Notes under the pieces: generated by a model
Databases searched by the model: none
What the model was told of the DNA's origin: nothing
What the model saw: the letters and a program-made list of their open reading frames with translations, nothing else
Assembly: GCA_963556495.2 (NCBI GenBank)
Contig: OY747716.1
Location: 14,972,040-15,036,039 of the forward strand
Reading direction: 5' to 3'
DNA length: 64,000 bases
Source of the DNA: Valencia hispanica
Lineage: Eukaryota > Chordata > Actinopteri > Cyprinodontiformes > Valenciidae
Part shown: in pieces, positions 22,475-33,513 of the stretch
Position numbering within the stretch: position 1 is the first letter of the stretch
Layout: every line of letters begins with the position of its first letter
Translations under genes and position numbers: made by a program

Positions 22475-22800
22475 GGGTTGGGAAACATTGCACAACAGGA
22501 CAACATGGAAAGACAAACATGCACAGACACACGCACACACTCACACACCCACGCACACCCACCTAAACACACACACACACACGCACGCACGCACAAACAC
22601 ACACTCATATCTAAGGACAATTTAGAGAGACCAATTAGCAGTCATGTATTGGTCTGTTGGAGGACCACAGGAGTACCCAGAGAGTACCCATGCATTTATG
22701 GGGAAATCAAACAAACCCCATACAAAAAGACACTAGGCAGGGGTTCAAACCCAGGACCTTCTTTCTGCAATTCAACAGCGCTGCCAACTGCTTCGCCGTG
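22475..22800 (-). mobile_element. tRNA-derived SINE with internal CA expansion
   Basis: Read on the minus strand, it begins with a tRNA-like head (GCAGTTGGCAGCGCTGTTG, then GGTCCTGGGTTTGAACCCC as box B). It continues with GGTACTCTCTGGGTACTCCT, CTCTCTAAATTGTCC and a CA/GT-rich segment (22517-22611). The 3' tail is lost. It is the same family as 39139-39452. Confidence 0.7.
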
Positions 22801-24057
22801 AAGAACAACTTGAAAATCATGTTTCCTTTTTTCATTACCTTGTGTCTATATATCACAAAAATAAATCCCATTGACACACTTTGAATTTTGAAGTCGCAGC
22901 AAGACAAAAACATGAACTTGATCTATGTGCATGAACACACGTGTAGTGCACTGTAACTATTTATATTTACATTAAATCTCCCAATTGTATAAAAATCTTT
23001 CCTCTATCTTCAATGGCACATTTTAGAAAAATATTGCAAGTTAACTTTTCAGCAGTGTCAATGTAGGGAGCATATTTCATATGCTTGTAGAAAGTAAAAA
23101 TGCGATTGATCTATTTGGCTCTTTCAAAACTGCAATGAAATTCTGTTTAATTTGTTGCTATATTTAAGGTGCCCCAACCCTTAAATATCCCTGCATAGAG
23201 CACTGCAGACATTACACATTGTTAGATTAGGCCTCTTATCCCAGACTAAGTTACAGAATGACAACCAGGCCAGACATGCAGGCAGCCCAAATTAAACAGT
23301 ATCATTCGCCACAGAAAGAACTAAGAGTTCTGACAGATCGCGGCCCCCACGGCGTCCTGATCTCAGCATTGTTGAGTCAACATTCTGAAGAGACAGATAC
23401 GTCGGATTCAGAGACTAAATGTGGCAACTTTTACAAGATTCTTGGCACAACCTTTCTGCTTAGCAGCCTAAAAGAATTTGCACTCATGAACTCGGACCCT
23501 GTGCTGCAGTTGGAATGTGAAAGGTGCTCCACGAAAGTGCTGGTATGAATATCTAATATGAGACGGTAGCTGACAGAAGTATTGACTTTGCTGGACGTTT
23601 GAAGTGTAGAATCAACATCACGAACGTGCTTGAAAACATGTATGCGATGTGATGCGACCTGTGTGTGGGAAGGTCCTTTAAGAGAAACCTAAAAGGGCAG
23701 AAAACTAGATTATTCCGATGATCAGACAAGGCCTGTTAAATCTATACAGGGGAGAATAAACAAGGTAAAAACATTTTTTTCCCCAGTCTCCATGGCGATG
23801 TACAGTCTTTAACATGCAGCAGCTGTTGTGGTATAATCAGGCGTGTTTGCTTTCATTTGCAAATCAAACTGTTCACATGATCTTGCTCAATCGCTGCTTG
23901 TGTACCGCCTGTCATGTTGAGTATCTCACCCTCACCAATCTGCAGCTACGCTTCTCGATCCCATCAAAAATTCTAAGAAATTATTAGAACTGTTACAAAC
24001 ATGAAGATTTAATTATATTTCAGACAAGCTGTCATGTCTCATCCTCACACTCATATC
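22801..24057. other. intergenic stretch, largely unassigned
   Basis: No recognised repeat. A 96-codon plus-strand frame at 23258-23548 lies in a stretch of balanced composition, contains no known domain and has no evident splice or promoter context. It may equally be chance within non-coding sequence. Confidence 0.5.
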
Positions 24058-25075
24058 AATCTGATATTTATTGATTTTATGGGATGTACCAACACAAAGT
24101 AGTGCAGAATTGTGACATGAAAGAAATAAAATAATAATTTTTTGATGGTAAAAATACTTTTTTATGATAAAAATCTATGATGTTTTTATATCCGTACTTT
24201 GAAGAATCACCTTTTGCTGCATTTAGAGCAGTGTTTTGGGGATGTCTCTGCATGCATAGCAGATCTACAAACTAAAATCTTGGCCCAATCTTCTTTACAA
24301 AATAGCTGAAACTTAGTCAGTCTAGTCCTGAAACGTATTGAATTGAAGTCTGCGCTTTGACTGGGCCATTTTAATACAGGATTATGCTTTGATTTAAATG
24401 ATTCCACTGTTGCCTGTCTGTTAAAAGTTCAAACGGCAACCTCTGCCTCACTCTCAAGTTTTGTGTAAAGTCTGACAGGTTTTCAATCTAGACTGCCCCG
24501 TATTTGGCTCCATCCTCCTTTTCATCAACTCTGGCCAATTTCTCTATCCCTGCTAAAGAAAAGCACCTCTAAGCATGATGCTCCGGTCTCATCTGACCAG
24601 AGCATATTCTACCACCCTACATGACTTGTTGCAAACTGCAAATTGGGTTTCTTGTGGCTTTCCTCCAACAGTGGCTTTCTTCATACCACTCTTCCATGAA
24701 GAGCATATTTGTAAAGTACGCAGCTACTATTCTTTCTGTCTTCCACTAAACTGTTGATTTCTGCAGCTCCTCCAAAGTTGCAATGGACCTTTTGGTTGCT
24801 TCTTTGATTAATGCGCTCCCTGCCCGGCCAGTCAGTTTAGGTAGATCGTCATGTCTTAGTGAGTTTGTATTTATTCTCTAGCAAACTTCTGAGGACTTCA
24901 CAGAACAGCTGCATTTATACTGAGGTCCAATCAGACACAGAGGGACTACATCCATTTAGGGGTATCAGAGTAAAGGGGGATGATTGAACATGCCCATTTT
25001 CTTTTTTCAGATTTTTTTTAATTTCATATGTCATTTTCCTTATACTTTGTAGTTACTATCTGTGGTTAACTTCAA
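24058..25075 (-). mobile_element. Tc1-like transposon, nearly full length but decayed
   Basis: The minus strand reads ESFKSKHNPVLKWPSQSADF, then LFCKEDWAKI (24207-24407). This corresponds to the C-terminal third of a DD34E transposase; the usual SPDLNPIE motif is degraded to SADFNSIR, so the catalytic glutamate is lost. Other landmarks on the plus strand are GCATGATGCTCCGGTCTCAT, CTGAGGACTTCACAGAACAG and GGGGTATCAGAGTAAAGGGG, in the order expected for the complementary strand of this family. Numerous frameshifts make it inactive. Confidence 0.85.
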
Positions 25076-26098
25076 ATCTCCCCCAAAATACCATTAAGTT
25101 GTGTGTATTAACAATAAATTGAGGCATGAATTCAATTGAAAGGCACTTTGTATATCTAGGCATTAAACAGCTAAACTGCATCTGCATCTTGCCTTCTCTC
25201 GGTGACCTCCTCTTCCTCCCCTGTCCATATCAACACAACAAAGTTGTCATCCAGACTGCAAAGAGCTGCCATCAGTGCAAGAACAAACTAACTCCATTTC
25301 AATGTGTCAGAGTGCAGCCCTGAGAGAAACCTACATGTCCACTGAGACGAATAGAGATGGGCAGCAAAAGAGGGATGAGGAGCTGGACAGAGACTGAGAG
25401 GGAGAATAGACAAGTATGGACGAGGCGAGGCAGGATGGGGGCGAGACAGGAAATATTAGAAGTATTTGGGAGTCAGAGGCAGCGGAAGAGTCAGTGGATG
25501 AGAAATGTACAATAAAAACAGTACATCAAGAGTGAGCAATGGAGCAGGATGAAAAGCGAGAGATGGACGAGACATTCGTTGCGGCTCAAAGCAAAGAGGC
25601 GGTAAAAAGAAAAAGAGGGAGTGGGAGATAAAGAGATTTGGAGTTGGATGCAGACAGAAACACAGGCGCAAATAAATGGACGTTGACAGGGTGAGTTAAA
25701 AAATGTAATTGGATGCAGACAGAGAAACAGAGCTAGAGACAATGAGAAAGTGAATCAGAGGAGTACACTGTGACCACATCTCTGCATGACGCATGGCCAA
25801 AGGAAACAGCTGGGATGATCTCGAAGTAAAGTGCTGTGAAATTACTTTTTTTATGAATTTGATCTTAGAAAAAAAAGAATTCAAATAATAGCTAAACTGA
25901 AATGTCCTTATTCGTATTTAATTTTTGTAAATGTTAATCACACCATTTATTGGCTCAGTGATAATGTGTCTGTTCTGACACTGAAATACGTACTGTACCA
26001 CCATTGTTCAAAAATGACTGAAAATAACAAGTTAGTGAGGTTCTGTTAAAAGGTTATTAGCAGTTAATATCGTACCTGTGGTAGATGACGAAGTCTTA
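25076..26098. other. intergenic stretch with a purine-rich segment
   Basis: No gene or repeat family was recognised. From about 25330 to 25750 the plus strand is strongly enriched in G and A. The open frames seen on its pyrimidine-rich complement are explained by the low stop-codon frequency of such sequence. Confidence 0.5.
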
Positions 26099-26692
26099 TG
26101 GGGCGTTCACACCGGTCAGCGCATCCAGGCAGCAGGGCAGCTAGATTACATGCAAGTCTATGGTATCTACGCGTCAAGTGGGCGGCAAGCTGCCTCGCAG
26201 CAAGTCGCGCGCGCCAGCTCAGCTGGCATCAGCGCGTCCACGCAGCATTGACGGACCGTCGGAGCAGCTGCTGCGTAAATTTGGGAAAACTGAACTTTGG
26301 GGCATCAAACGTGGGGCGTCAACCAATCGTAGGGACTCTTTGTACTGACGTGGATCGGCAAGTCATTCATTTAGAATAGAGGATAAATTTTTCGTCGCTG
26401 TCTGTAATTTTCGTGAATTGTATGGCCTGTCTTCGTCTTTTTAGAAAGACAGGAAGAGATTTGATTCATTTGGAGGAAGATATTTGATTTTGGAGTGCCA
26501 GGTAGGCAGTTAAATATTTTCTTTTAACTTTCTTGTTATGTTAGCTAACGCTAGCCAAACCCGGTTAGGGCAACTACGGTTGCTGACGCGGACTACAAAG
26601 TGTGCAAGCAGCTGGGTTTTAATTTTAGAGTGTCAACTTTCGTCCGTTTGAGCGATTTGACGCCTAGACGCGCTGACCGGTGTGAACGCCCT
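26099..26692. mobile_element. PIF/Harbinger-like non-autonomous element
   Basis: The left end GGGCGTTCACACCGGTCAGC plus GC (26101-26122) is matched exactly by its reverse complement at 26670-26691, a 22-bp perfect terminal repeat. TTA lies just outside both ends (26096-26098 and 26693-26695), consistent with the 3-bp TWA duplication of PIF/Harbinger. The interior is CG-rich and encodes no recognisable transposase. Confidence 0.8.
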
Positions 26693-27167
26693 TTAAGTGT
26701 CTTCCTTTCGTATATACCTGTAAAGCACTTTACACTGAGGAGTTTGTAGGGACTGGACTGCCTTTTATTTTGATTCTAGTTTTCTCCTGCTTATCTTTAG
26801 CTAGGGAGGTAAGTTATTATCATTTGGTTTATTTATTTTAAACAGGTAAGATTGGTTACTAGTCAGTTAATTTCTGTGTGTTAGTGTTTTAGGCACAACG
26901 TTCACCCTGAAGTCACAGCTTCTCTTTAAGTGTTAAAATCTAATGCAAATTAACATCCTGTAAATAAATCATTGTAATTTGTTAAACTGCGTACTGTGGC
27001 TGCTTGAGGTCGGAAAGGATGGATCACCTTCATGTTACGGCCTGGCCACCCCTGGACACGTCATAACAACAGACCTATAGACCTTGTGGACCAAATGAGT
27101 TGATGCAGTTGCAGCTGCAAAGGACAGATCAACATCATATTGAACCCTGAAAACCAGGAAGGGGATG
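26693..27167. other. intergenic stretch, nothing recognised
   Basis: About 470 bases between the Harbinger-like MITE and an L2 fragment, with no recognised feature. Confidence 0.55.
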
Positions 27168-27832
27168 TCAGTTCACATGATAAGTTACCATAATTATGTA
27201 GATGATACACAGCGTTACATCACAATGTCACCAGGTGACCATGAATCCATTCAAGAGCTGACCAAATGCATTGAACAAATTAATTCATGAATGTTCCATA
27301 ACTTTCTTCCGCAGAATAGAAACAAAGCTGAATGATCAAGAGTCAACACACAGCTTCAGCTCTTACAGCTAGAAACTACTGATCTGGTCTGAAAATCTGG
27401 GTGTAGTGATGGAATCAGACCTGAACCTTCAGAGACACATAAAAACAATTAGAGAGTCGGTCTTCTATCACCTGAAAAAACATTTTGAGGATTAAATGAC
27501 TTACGTCCCAACAAGATCTTGAGAAATTCATCCTTCAGCACATCACCCCCGTTACAAAATCCTTACCCCCTGTGGCTCAGAGAATAGACTTCAAAATAAT
27601 TGTCTTTGTTTATAAATCACTGAATGGCTTAGTGCTAAAATACATGAAAGATCTGTTGTCGTTGTATCATCCTTACAGCCTACTTAGGTCAGGTCTTCTG
27701 GTTCAAGTCTACTCTGCATTCCCAGAGTCAGAGCCAAACATGGAGAAGCAGCATTCATCTTCTATTCTTTTCTAATCTGGAACAAACTTCTAGAAACCTG
27801 CGAAACTGCTGAAACATTGATTTCCTTTAAAT
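27168..27832 (+). mobile_element. L2-type LINE fragment (RT palm to C-terminus)
   Basis: The plus strand reads HNYVDDTQRYITMSPGDHES, the YxDD catalytic motif region of an L2 reverse transcriptase. LTKCIEQINS follows, then after frame breaks AQRIDFKIIVFVYKSLNGLV and KYMKDLLSLYHPYSLLRS, with a TKHGEAAF-like segment degraded. It is cut at TTTCCTTTAAAT by the terminal sequence of a hAT element at 27833. Confidence 0.88.
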
Positions 27833-28600
27833 CAGTGGTTCCCAAACTATTTCTACTGGGCCCCCATTTGGTTTATAGGAAAATGTTCACGACCCCCCAC
27901 CCCCAATACTTTCCAGTGTAATCATTTCAAGTATACCTTCTTTATGTTACTGAGCATCAGTATCCAGCATTGCTTTCATTGCTTTTCAATTTTTCAATCT
28001 TTAAATAATCTCTGTGCACAAGTGCTTTAAAAACGTAAAGTACTGCAAGAGGAAAGAAATAACTAATCTAAAGGGTTGTTTTGCAAAACTGAGGCCCTCA
28101 ATCATCACTTTTTAGTACCGGGTGTGAGCCTGCTGTGATGTCACTTTATCTGCCAGGTGAAGGTATGTGTTTGTGCTCTTCATTAACTAATTTAAATCAT
28201 TGAACATTGGTTTCAGGAAAAAAAAAAATCACTGTATGCAAGTTTAATTAAAAACTTGTTACAGTAAAATTTGTGGGCACGATCGCTGCACTCTTCCTTC
28301 AAAAAGATGCGTATATCATCTTGCAGTTCAAAGACCCTGGACAGCACCTTCCCACCTGACAGTCATCAGGACTCGCTGCGACACAGAACAGCCGTCTGGT
28401 TGGAGCCCATTTCCTCACACAGTACTGCAAAAATCCTTTGACAGGTCGTTTTTTTAAAGTAGTTGACAGTGCCGAAGAAATCAATCATTACATCATTTAG
28501 CTCTGGACTAGACTGTTTAGACCCAACATTTGGGGGGTGCCAGTCTTTTAAGGGGCTTGTTGCAGCCCTTTGTTGTCTGTCCTGTCTGTGCAGAGCCCTT
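27833..28600 (-). mobile_element. hAT transposon remnant (SCAND3/ZBED-like transposase), 3' part
   Basis: The left boundary CAGTGGTTCCCAAACT is a typical hAT terminal sequence and interrupts the L2 element. On the minus strand at about 28280-28520 the reading SPELNDVMIDFFGTVNYF, then AVLCEEMGSNQTAVLC, GGKVLSRVFELQDDIRIFLK and EECSDRAH follows the conserved order VNYIKxxxLxxxLFxxLCEEMGSxHTxLL..RWLSRGKVLxRVFELRxEI of hAT transposases related to SCAND3/ZBED5. Frame changes and stops show it is dead. The same element probably continues towards 30165, where a BED-proximal segment remains. Confidence 0.8.
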
Positions 28601-29236
28601 CAAAGCCCTTCATGTAAAAGAAAGAAGTCATAAATGCGCCTGCCAATCGAATTGGTCAACTGTTTTCTGCGTTTGAGGGTTTTTTTTAGTCTCCAGTGTG
28701 GCAGCGGACTCAGCCTCCAGAACAAACAACATCTAAAACCCGATGAGAAGTCATCTGTCTGAGGCAAAAGTCCAAATCCTCACTTGAGACATTTGATTAA
28801 GCACAAGTGCGCGTTTCAGTTCCATGCAGGGCAGGGGGAGGATGTGAGACTTTAGGTTCAAGCCACAGGTGAACTGTTTATAGTTTAAGTGCAATTGTTT
28901 AATTTCAGGGTTTGTATGTAGTTCACAGTTCAGCTTGTTCAGACTGAATTTTATTTAAAATAATGAAAAAATATTATTTATTATGTTATAATTTTAAAAA
29001 AGGACTGGTAAAAATAAATTATGATTTTTTTTATTACGTTTTAAGCCTGCAAAAAGACAGTGGCGGACTGGACAGAGGAATAACTAGTAGTGTGCTGGCT
29101 GCTGTTGTCGTCATTGTGGAAATCGTCCATAGTACAGTATTAAATTCTTTATAATTGTGGGAGGCTTTTTACACTTTGCCACTCGATTCGGAAAAAAAAT
29201 TGAGCTCGGTTGAACATTTGCAGGTGTTTGGTTTGA
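28601..29236. other. probable interior of the decayed hAT element
   Basis: No clear motif can be read here. It lies between two recognisable hAT transposase segments on the minus strand, so it may be decayed hAT sequence, or sequence brought in by later insertions. Confidence 0.4.
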
Positions 29237-30068
29237 AGCTGCAGTAGGTAACTTGAATAAAAGTAACTTTTTGTGATATTTCCTAAAACTGTCCATATGT
29301 CCTGAAAGTAGAAAATGGGATTTGTAATCTGTTAAAAAAAGCAGCTCAATTGGTCATGCCTACAGCCCCTACTGCGATTTGCAAGAATCCACCGGGGCCC
29401 GGTAGAAAACAGCCAATCAGAGCCAGAGCAGCGTCTGATGGAGTGTCTGGCATCTGTCTATCACTCCTCACACACACACTGTGACCGGCCCTCACTCCAC
29501 GCTACCGGCTACAACAGCCACCTAAAGAGAAACTCCCCGTACCGCTGCTGCCAACAACAGCAAATACGGCTAACAAAAAAGAAGATGACCGAGGAGGACA
29601 AAAAAACTAAGAAGAAAGAAGTTGACGAGCCCGAGATCAAACGAGGGTAAATATTGGCGTAGCCTTTGAGAGGTGGAGGGAGCTACGGGACTTGAAACCG
29701 TTTAAAACCGATTCCGAGTTGGCAATGTTTCTGCTTGACTGGTAATTACCCTTGCTTGATTGATATTTGTTTAGTTTTTTTGGTGGTGGTATTACAGTAA
29801 ACCTCCGCAGCGTGTGCGATCATCCATGCACTCACAGCTAATGTTGTCATATGTGGTTTTAGGAAATATTCACAAAGGTTTGTTTTCTAAGTCGCGTCAG
29901 CTGATCATCTTTGGCAGTTGTTACGCCAGTAGCGCAGCCGAAGGAGGGAGGAGGGCATTGGAGGCGGGGCTTGAGTGCATCGGAGAGGGAGGGGAGTGAT
30001 GTAAAGCTTGTTTGGGTTTAAATTTTCAAGCAAAGTCTGCTCTCCTCTTTGACTTACCTACAGCAGCT
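29237..30068. mobile_element. piggyBac-like MITE inserted next to the hAT BED segment
   Basis: The ends read AGCTGCAGTAGGTAACTTG (left) and, inverted, AGCTGCTGTAGGTAAGTC (right). They are flanked by TTGA (29233-29236) and TTAA (30069-30072), so a TTAA target duplication with one substitution is likely, the hallmark of piggyBac. The right end abuts the hAT reading frame directly after YLAFGY. The element carries a short protein-coding-like segment, listed separately. Confidence 0.7.
29585..29745 (+). pseudogene. small frameshifted ORF inside the piggyBac-like MITE
   Basis: From the ATG at 29585 the frame reads MTEEDKKTKKKEVDEPEIKR and stops at 29650. An overlapping frame from 29647 continues VNIGVAFERWRELRDLKPFK then TDSELAMFLLDW to a stop at 29745. 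The first part is highly charged and the second looks like a short conserved helical segment (FERWRELRxLKxFKTDSELAxFLL). I recall this pattern from repeated sequences in fish genomes but cannot name a protein. A one- or two-base indel at about 29647 breaks the frame. Its function is unknown. Confidence 0.5.
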
Positions 30069-30072
30069 TTAA

Positions 30073-30165
30073 CATAACCAAAAGCAAGATATGCTTCGTC
30101 ATATTTTCTACTCTTTGGCTTGGAAGGAAGTTCGTATAGACTCATGTTTGGTGTTGGTTTTTGTT
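30073..30165 (-). pseudogene. N-terminal, BED-proximal segment of the hAT transposase
   Basis: The minus strand reads MSLYELPSKPKSRKYDEAYL followed by AFGY. This matches the start of hAT transposases of the SCAND3/ZBED type, in which KKRKYDEAYLAFGF precedes a BED zinc finger. The zinc-finger cysteines and histidines are missing because the piggyBac-like element begins immediately after this point. Confidence 0.65.
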
Positions 30166-31117
30166 CTGCTTTGCGTTTAGCCTCTTTGGGTACTCCCCTG
30201 GAAGTCTGGCGAACGGCCAAGTGGGCGGCCCCTGAGGACATGGAGGTCTGGCGGATGGCCGGTAGAGCTGAGTCTGGCGGCGCGGAGGCCGTCTGAGAAA
30301 AGTCCAGCGGCGCAGAGGCCGGCTAAGAGTAGTCTGGCGGCGTGGAGGCTGGCTGAGAAGAGGCTGGCTGAGAAGAGTCTGGCGGCACGGACGCGGGCTG
30401 AGAAGAGTCTGGAGGCTCGAACGATGGCCAAGAGGCTCCAGCGATGGGGAAGGGTCCTCCTTAAGCCCTCCCTGGGAGCTCTAGCGATGGGTCTTCCATG
30501 ACCCTCCCTGGGAGCTCTAGCAACCCATGGGGAATGTCGGTCGCTGGAGACCTGCTGCTGTGACTGCCAGGAAGACAGCACCATGCAGCTCATGCCGTCG
30601 AGGACCAGTGCCTGGGGAACAGAACGCCAGCCTTGTCCCGATGAACACGGACCGATGCTCTGAGTCGTCCTCCGCCTCGGATGTTGGTTCGGCCGATGCA
30701 GCCAGACATGGAGAGACTGAACAGGCAGGCGGGGTTGCTGCGTTGGTTGGCGGTGGATCCGATGAGGGAGCAGCGGCCGCGCAGACAGTTGGTGAGGGGG
30801 CGGTCCTCTGCTCCTTGCACCCGTAAACAGTCCCGGTGTGGCGGGGCCTCCGCCGGCGGTTAGATGGTGGAGGTGGAGAGGGTGGATCGGTCCCATGCTC
30901 CCTGGCGAACCCTCTCTGCCACGCTCCACAGCGCTGTGAGATCCTGGGCCGAGAACACATTCCGTAACTGAGGAAGAACTTTGACAATCTCTTCAGCCCC
31001 GGAGATGCAAAGAGGTGGGTGAGGGGAGACCGCGATCTTCGACAGGCCGGCCCAGGCGTCCTGGTGAAGGGCAGCGATCTCCCTAGCAAGTGTTGGGTCT
31101 GTTAAACACCCTGACAA
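30166..31117 (-). pseudogene. GC-rich, proline/arginine-rich reading frames upstream of the hAT start
   Basis: The block is much more GC-rich than its surroundings. It has long open frames on the minus strand, including TDPTLAREIAALHQDAWAGL, then EEIVKVLPQLRNVF and LTALWSVAERVRQGAWDRST. This segment looks like a helical protein domain. The following frames are rich in Pro, Arg and Ser and pass through a 30-bp tandem repeat. One frame is continuous with the BED-proximal segment through SSGAAHLAVRQTSRGVPKEA. It may be an N-terminal or gag-like part of a transposable element, or a captured sequence. No family can be named with confidence. Confidence 0.4.
30271..30435 (-). repeat. 30-bp minisatellite, about 5.5 units
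   Basis: Units of the form AGTCTGGCGGCGCGGAGGCY followed by GGCTGAGAAG start at 30271, 30301, 30331, 30376 and 30406, with a half unit at 30361. The period is 10 codons, so no reading frame is disrupted by gain or loss of whole units. Confidence 0.88.
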
Positions 31118-33109
31118 GAACTTTTACAAGTAGCCATTTACAAACAAAGCCTTTTGTTGACCTTGTCTAGAAGAAGTAATGATTTCTCTCAGGTTTGGTG
31201 AGAGCGAGGATAGATGATCACCCCATGAAAACACGTCTTAGTGGCCAAACAAATTAAGCTAGTGCACATTTTTATGAGCATCTAGTAGGTTTTGCAATGT
31301 TTTTAAGAAATATGTGGGCTTCTGTGTTCATCAGAGAGAGGAACAGGTTAGATAAATAACTTGAAAATACTGCCTTCACTGCTTCACGGGCTTTTTAAGC
31401 ACAGCAGACTGTTATCAGAAAGCAAACCTACGTTGTTCCTGGTAAATATCAGCTCTCTGAGGCATGGAGCCTGGAGAAGCACATGTTTATTAGTACAGAC
31501 CTCCCACACATGTCACACTGGCAACTAAGTAGTTTCACAATGGGGTTTTTTTTTAAAACCATTCTCAAGATAGCAAAAGAGTCGGCCAATATGGCCTGAA
31601 AAACACAAACACAGGCTGACATATTCCCCACTCTTAAAACCAAACCAGAGATAGCAGCACAGAGACGGAGAGAAAATAAAGACACTCAAAGCTGCACACA
31701 GGCCCTCCCTTCTCTGTTTTAATTTTCCACAAAGACTCATGAAATCATCCTCCAAAAAGAAGCCAGGCCCGTTTCCTTGGACGGGGGACAAAAGCGACAG
31801 CTCACCACGGCTCCTCCGCTCATATTTTATGGTTAATTATAAAGCGCTTGATGAGGGGAGGCTGTCTTAAAAAGGCCAAATGGATCAGATTGCTGCGACG
31901 CAGCAGTGTTCACAAACCAGACATATGGCTGGGTGTAATCGCCACAAGGTTTCGGCAAAATGCTTTAAAAACACAATCACAAACAACACACTTGATCTCA
32001 ACACATTGCCTTCTTGTTAGCTGCTACTTTAATTTGCGATTGGACACATGATCATTTCAGGCTCTGTTGATTTTCAAATGGAACCCCCACCCCCATCTCC
32101 CCTTCCCCTTCATCTCCACTGATATGAATCAAATGCCACACTACGAGCCGTACTATTCAGTGGCTTTTAGCGTGTCAAGCTGAAATGCTCTGTTATCAGC
32201 TCGCCTGTCTGCCAGCAGCAGACTCAGACTGACACGGTAATGTTATTGACCTCTGACCCCATTTGTTCCCTCGCCAGCGCCTCATGTTTTATCAGTTTTA
32301 GTCCGTGTCTCTCCAACTCTGCACCTTTGCTGTCATCGTAATGGGCCTCAGAGGCAAACCACCCACATAAACCCCCACCACTACATTTAAGTAGAGAGGT
32401 TACAGCTTCTTTACCACCAACTGGCAATCCGTGCCCCGTCACATTGTGTTGAAGCATATACTTCCATTCGCCAAATGAGAGCTCTATAATAAACCAGTCT
32501 TCCCAGCTTCATGGTTTCCAGTCTTCCCGTCCTCACTCATCCCATTATGCCTCCTCCATCGGGTTGTCACGCTGAAGTAGTGCGCCTAAGCAAACACTTG
32601 ATTTGTCTTGTTTTGTTATTAGATCTGAGGTCGGAGAGCAACCCACAAACAAATGCACCCCCTCCATATCGATTTGATGTCAACAGTTGCGTGGTAGTGA
32701 TGCGCAGATCGCCATCTCCTGTTTTGATTTCAGAAGAGCTATATATTCTATCGCATGTCACAAGAAACAAGAAACAGCAAACAGGACGAATGACATCTGA
32801 TAGAAATCAACACCCATAAGAGGTTGGCTGATCAGGTAACGAAGGACAGTCTGATTGCAAGAAATTAAGGAAATATTGTCCTCTACTCACACATATTCTA
32901 AAGGATAAAATTGCTACCCAAAATAAAATGATGAGGATAAATTAAATCCACCTTTTTTCCTGGAACAATTGATATTCAGTTTGCTTTTCTGAAGACTTTA
33001 TTCACTCCGTAGCTACAAATTGTTGCCATAAGGGTTCGCTTCGGTGTTCAAACCAATATTTTTTTTATTTTTGAACAAAGGGAAACCTTAAAAAAAGACA
33101 TAAGAAAAA
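31118..33109. other. intergenic stretch with a candidate regulatory block
   Basis: No repeat family or gene was recognised in about 2 kb. The part at 31700-32420 is listed separately as a possible regulatory element. Confidence 0.5.
31700..32420. promoter_or_regulatory. candidate cis-regulatory block (no recognised repeat)
   Basis: Balanced-composition sequence without repeats or long frames. It includes GGTTAATTATAAAG (homeodomain-like), TGACCTCTGACCCC (nuclear-receptor half-site pair, about 32248) and several GATAA/TTATC cores. It was chosen only for the absence of repeats and the motif content; conservation is untested. Confidence 0.22.
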
Positions 33110-33500
33110 GGCCATACTCTGATTAAAGGCGTTTAAGTACACCCACCCTTTAAAATTCCAGTTTTTTGTGACTTCAAAATGAGAGGTGAAACATAATACA
33201 TATTCTTCAAACATTTCCACCTTTAATGTAACATTTATCATGTACAGCTTAGCTGAAAAAAAAAAACAAAATTTGTAGATGGAAAAATCTAAAAAGGCAC
33301 AGTAACTTGGGTGTATACAGTAGGTGTGCTCACCTAAATTAACACTTTACTGAAACACCATTGGGTTTAATTTCAGCATTTACTCTTGTTGAGCTTCCTC
33401 TTCCAATCAGAATCTGATGAACATGAAATAACTTCTAGTCATTCCAGTAGGAATTTACTGACTTTTTCCCCTTTGCAACCTTTAGCTGAACCCCTAGTTT
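33110..33500 (-). mobile_element. Tc1-like transposon fragment, 3' end (minus)
   Basis: The plus strand reads TTTTTTGTGACTTCAAAATG, CATTTCCACCTTTAATGTAA and later ACTTTACTGAAACACCATTG. This is the complementary strand of the 3' end and terminal repeat of a Tc1-like family. The matching 3' end in the opposite orientation is at 34550-34975. Confidence 0.6.
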
Positions 33501-33513
33501 ATAAAGTGGTTAC

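Noticed and set aside
30527..30826. 99-codon plus-strand open frame in the GC-rich block
   Set aside because: Likely the antisense shadow of the minus-strand frames, which connect to the hAT start.
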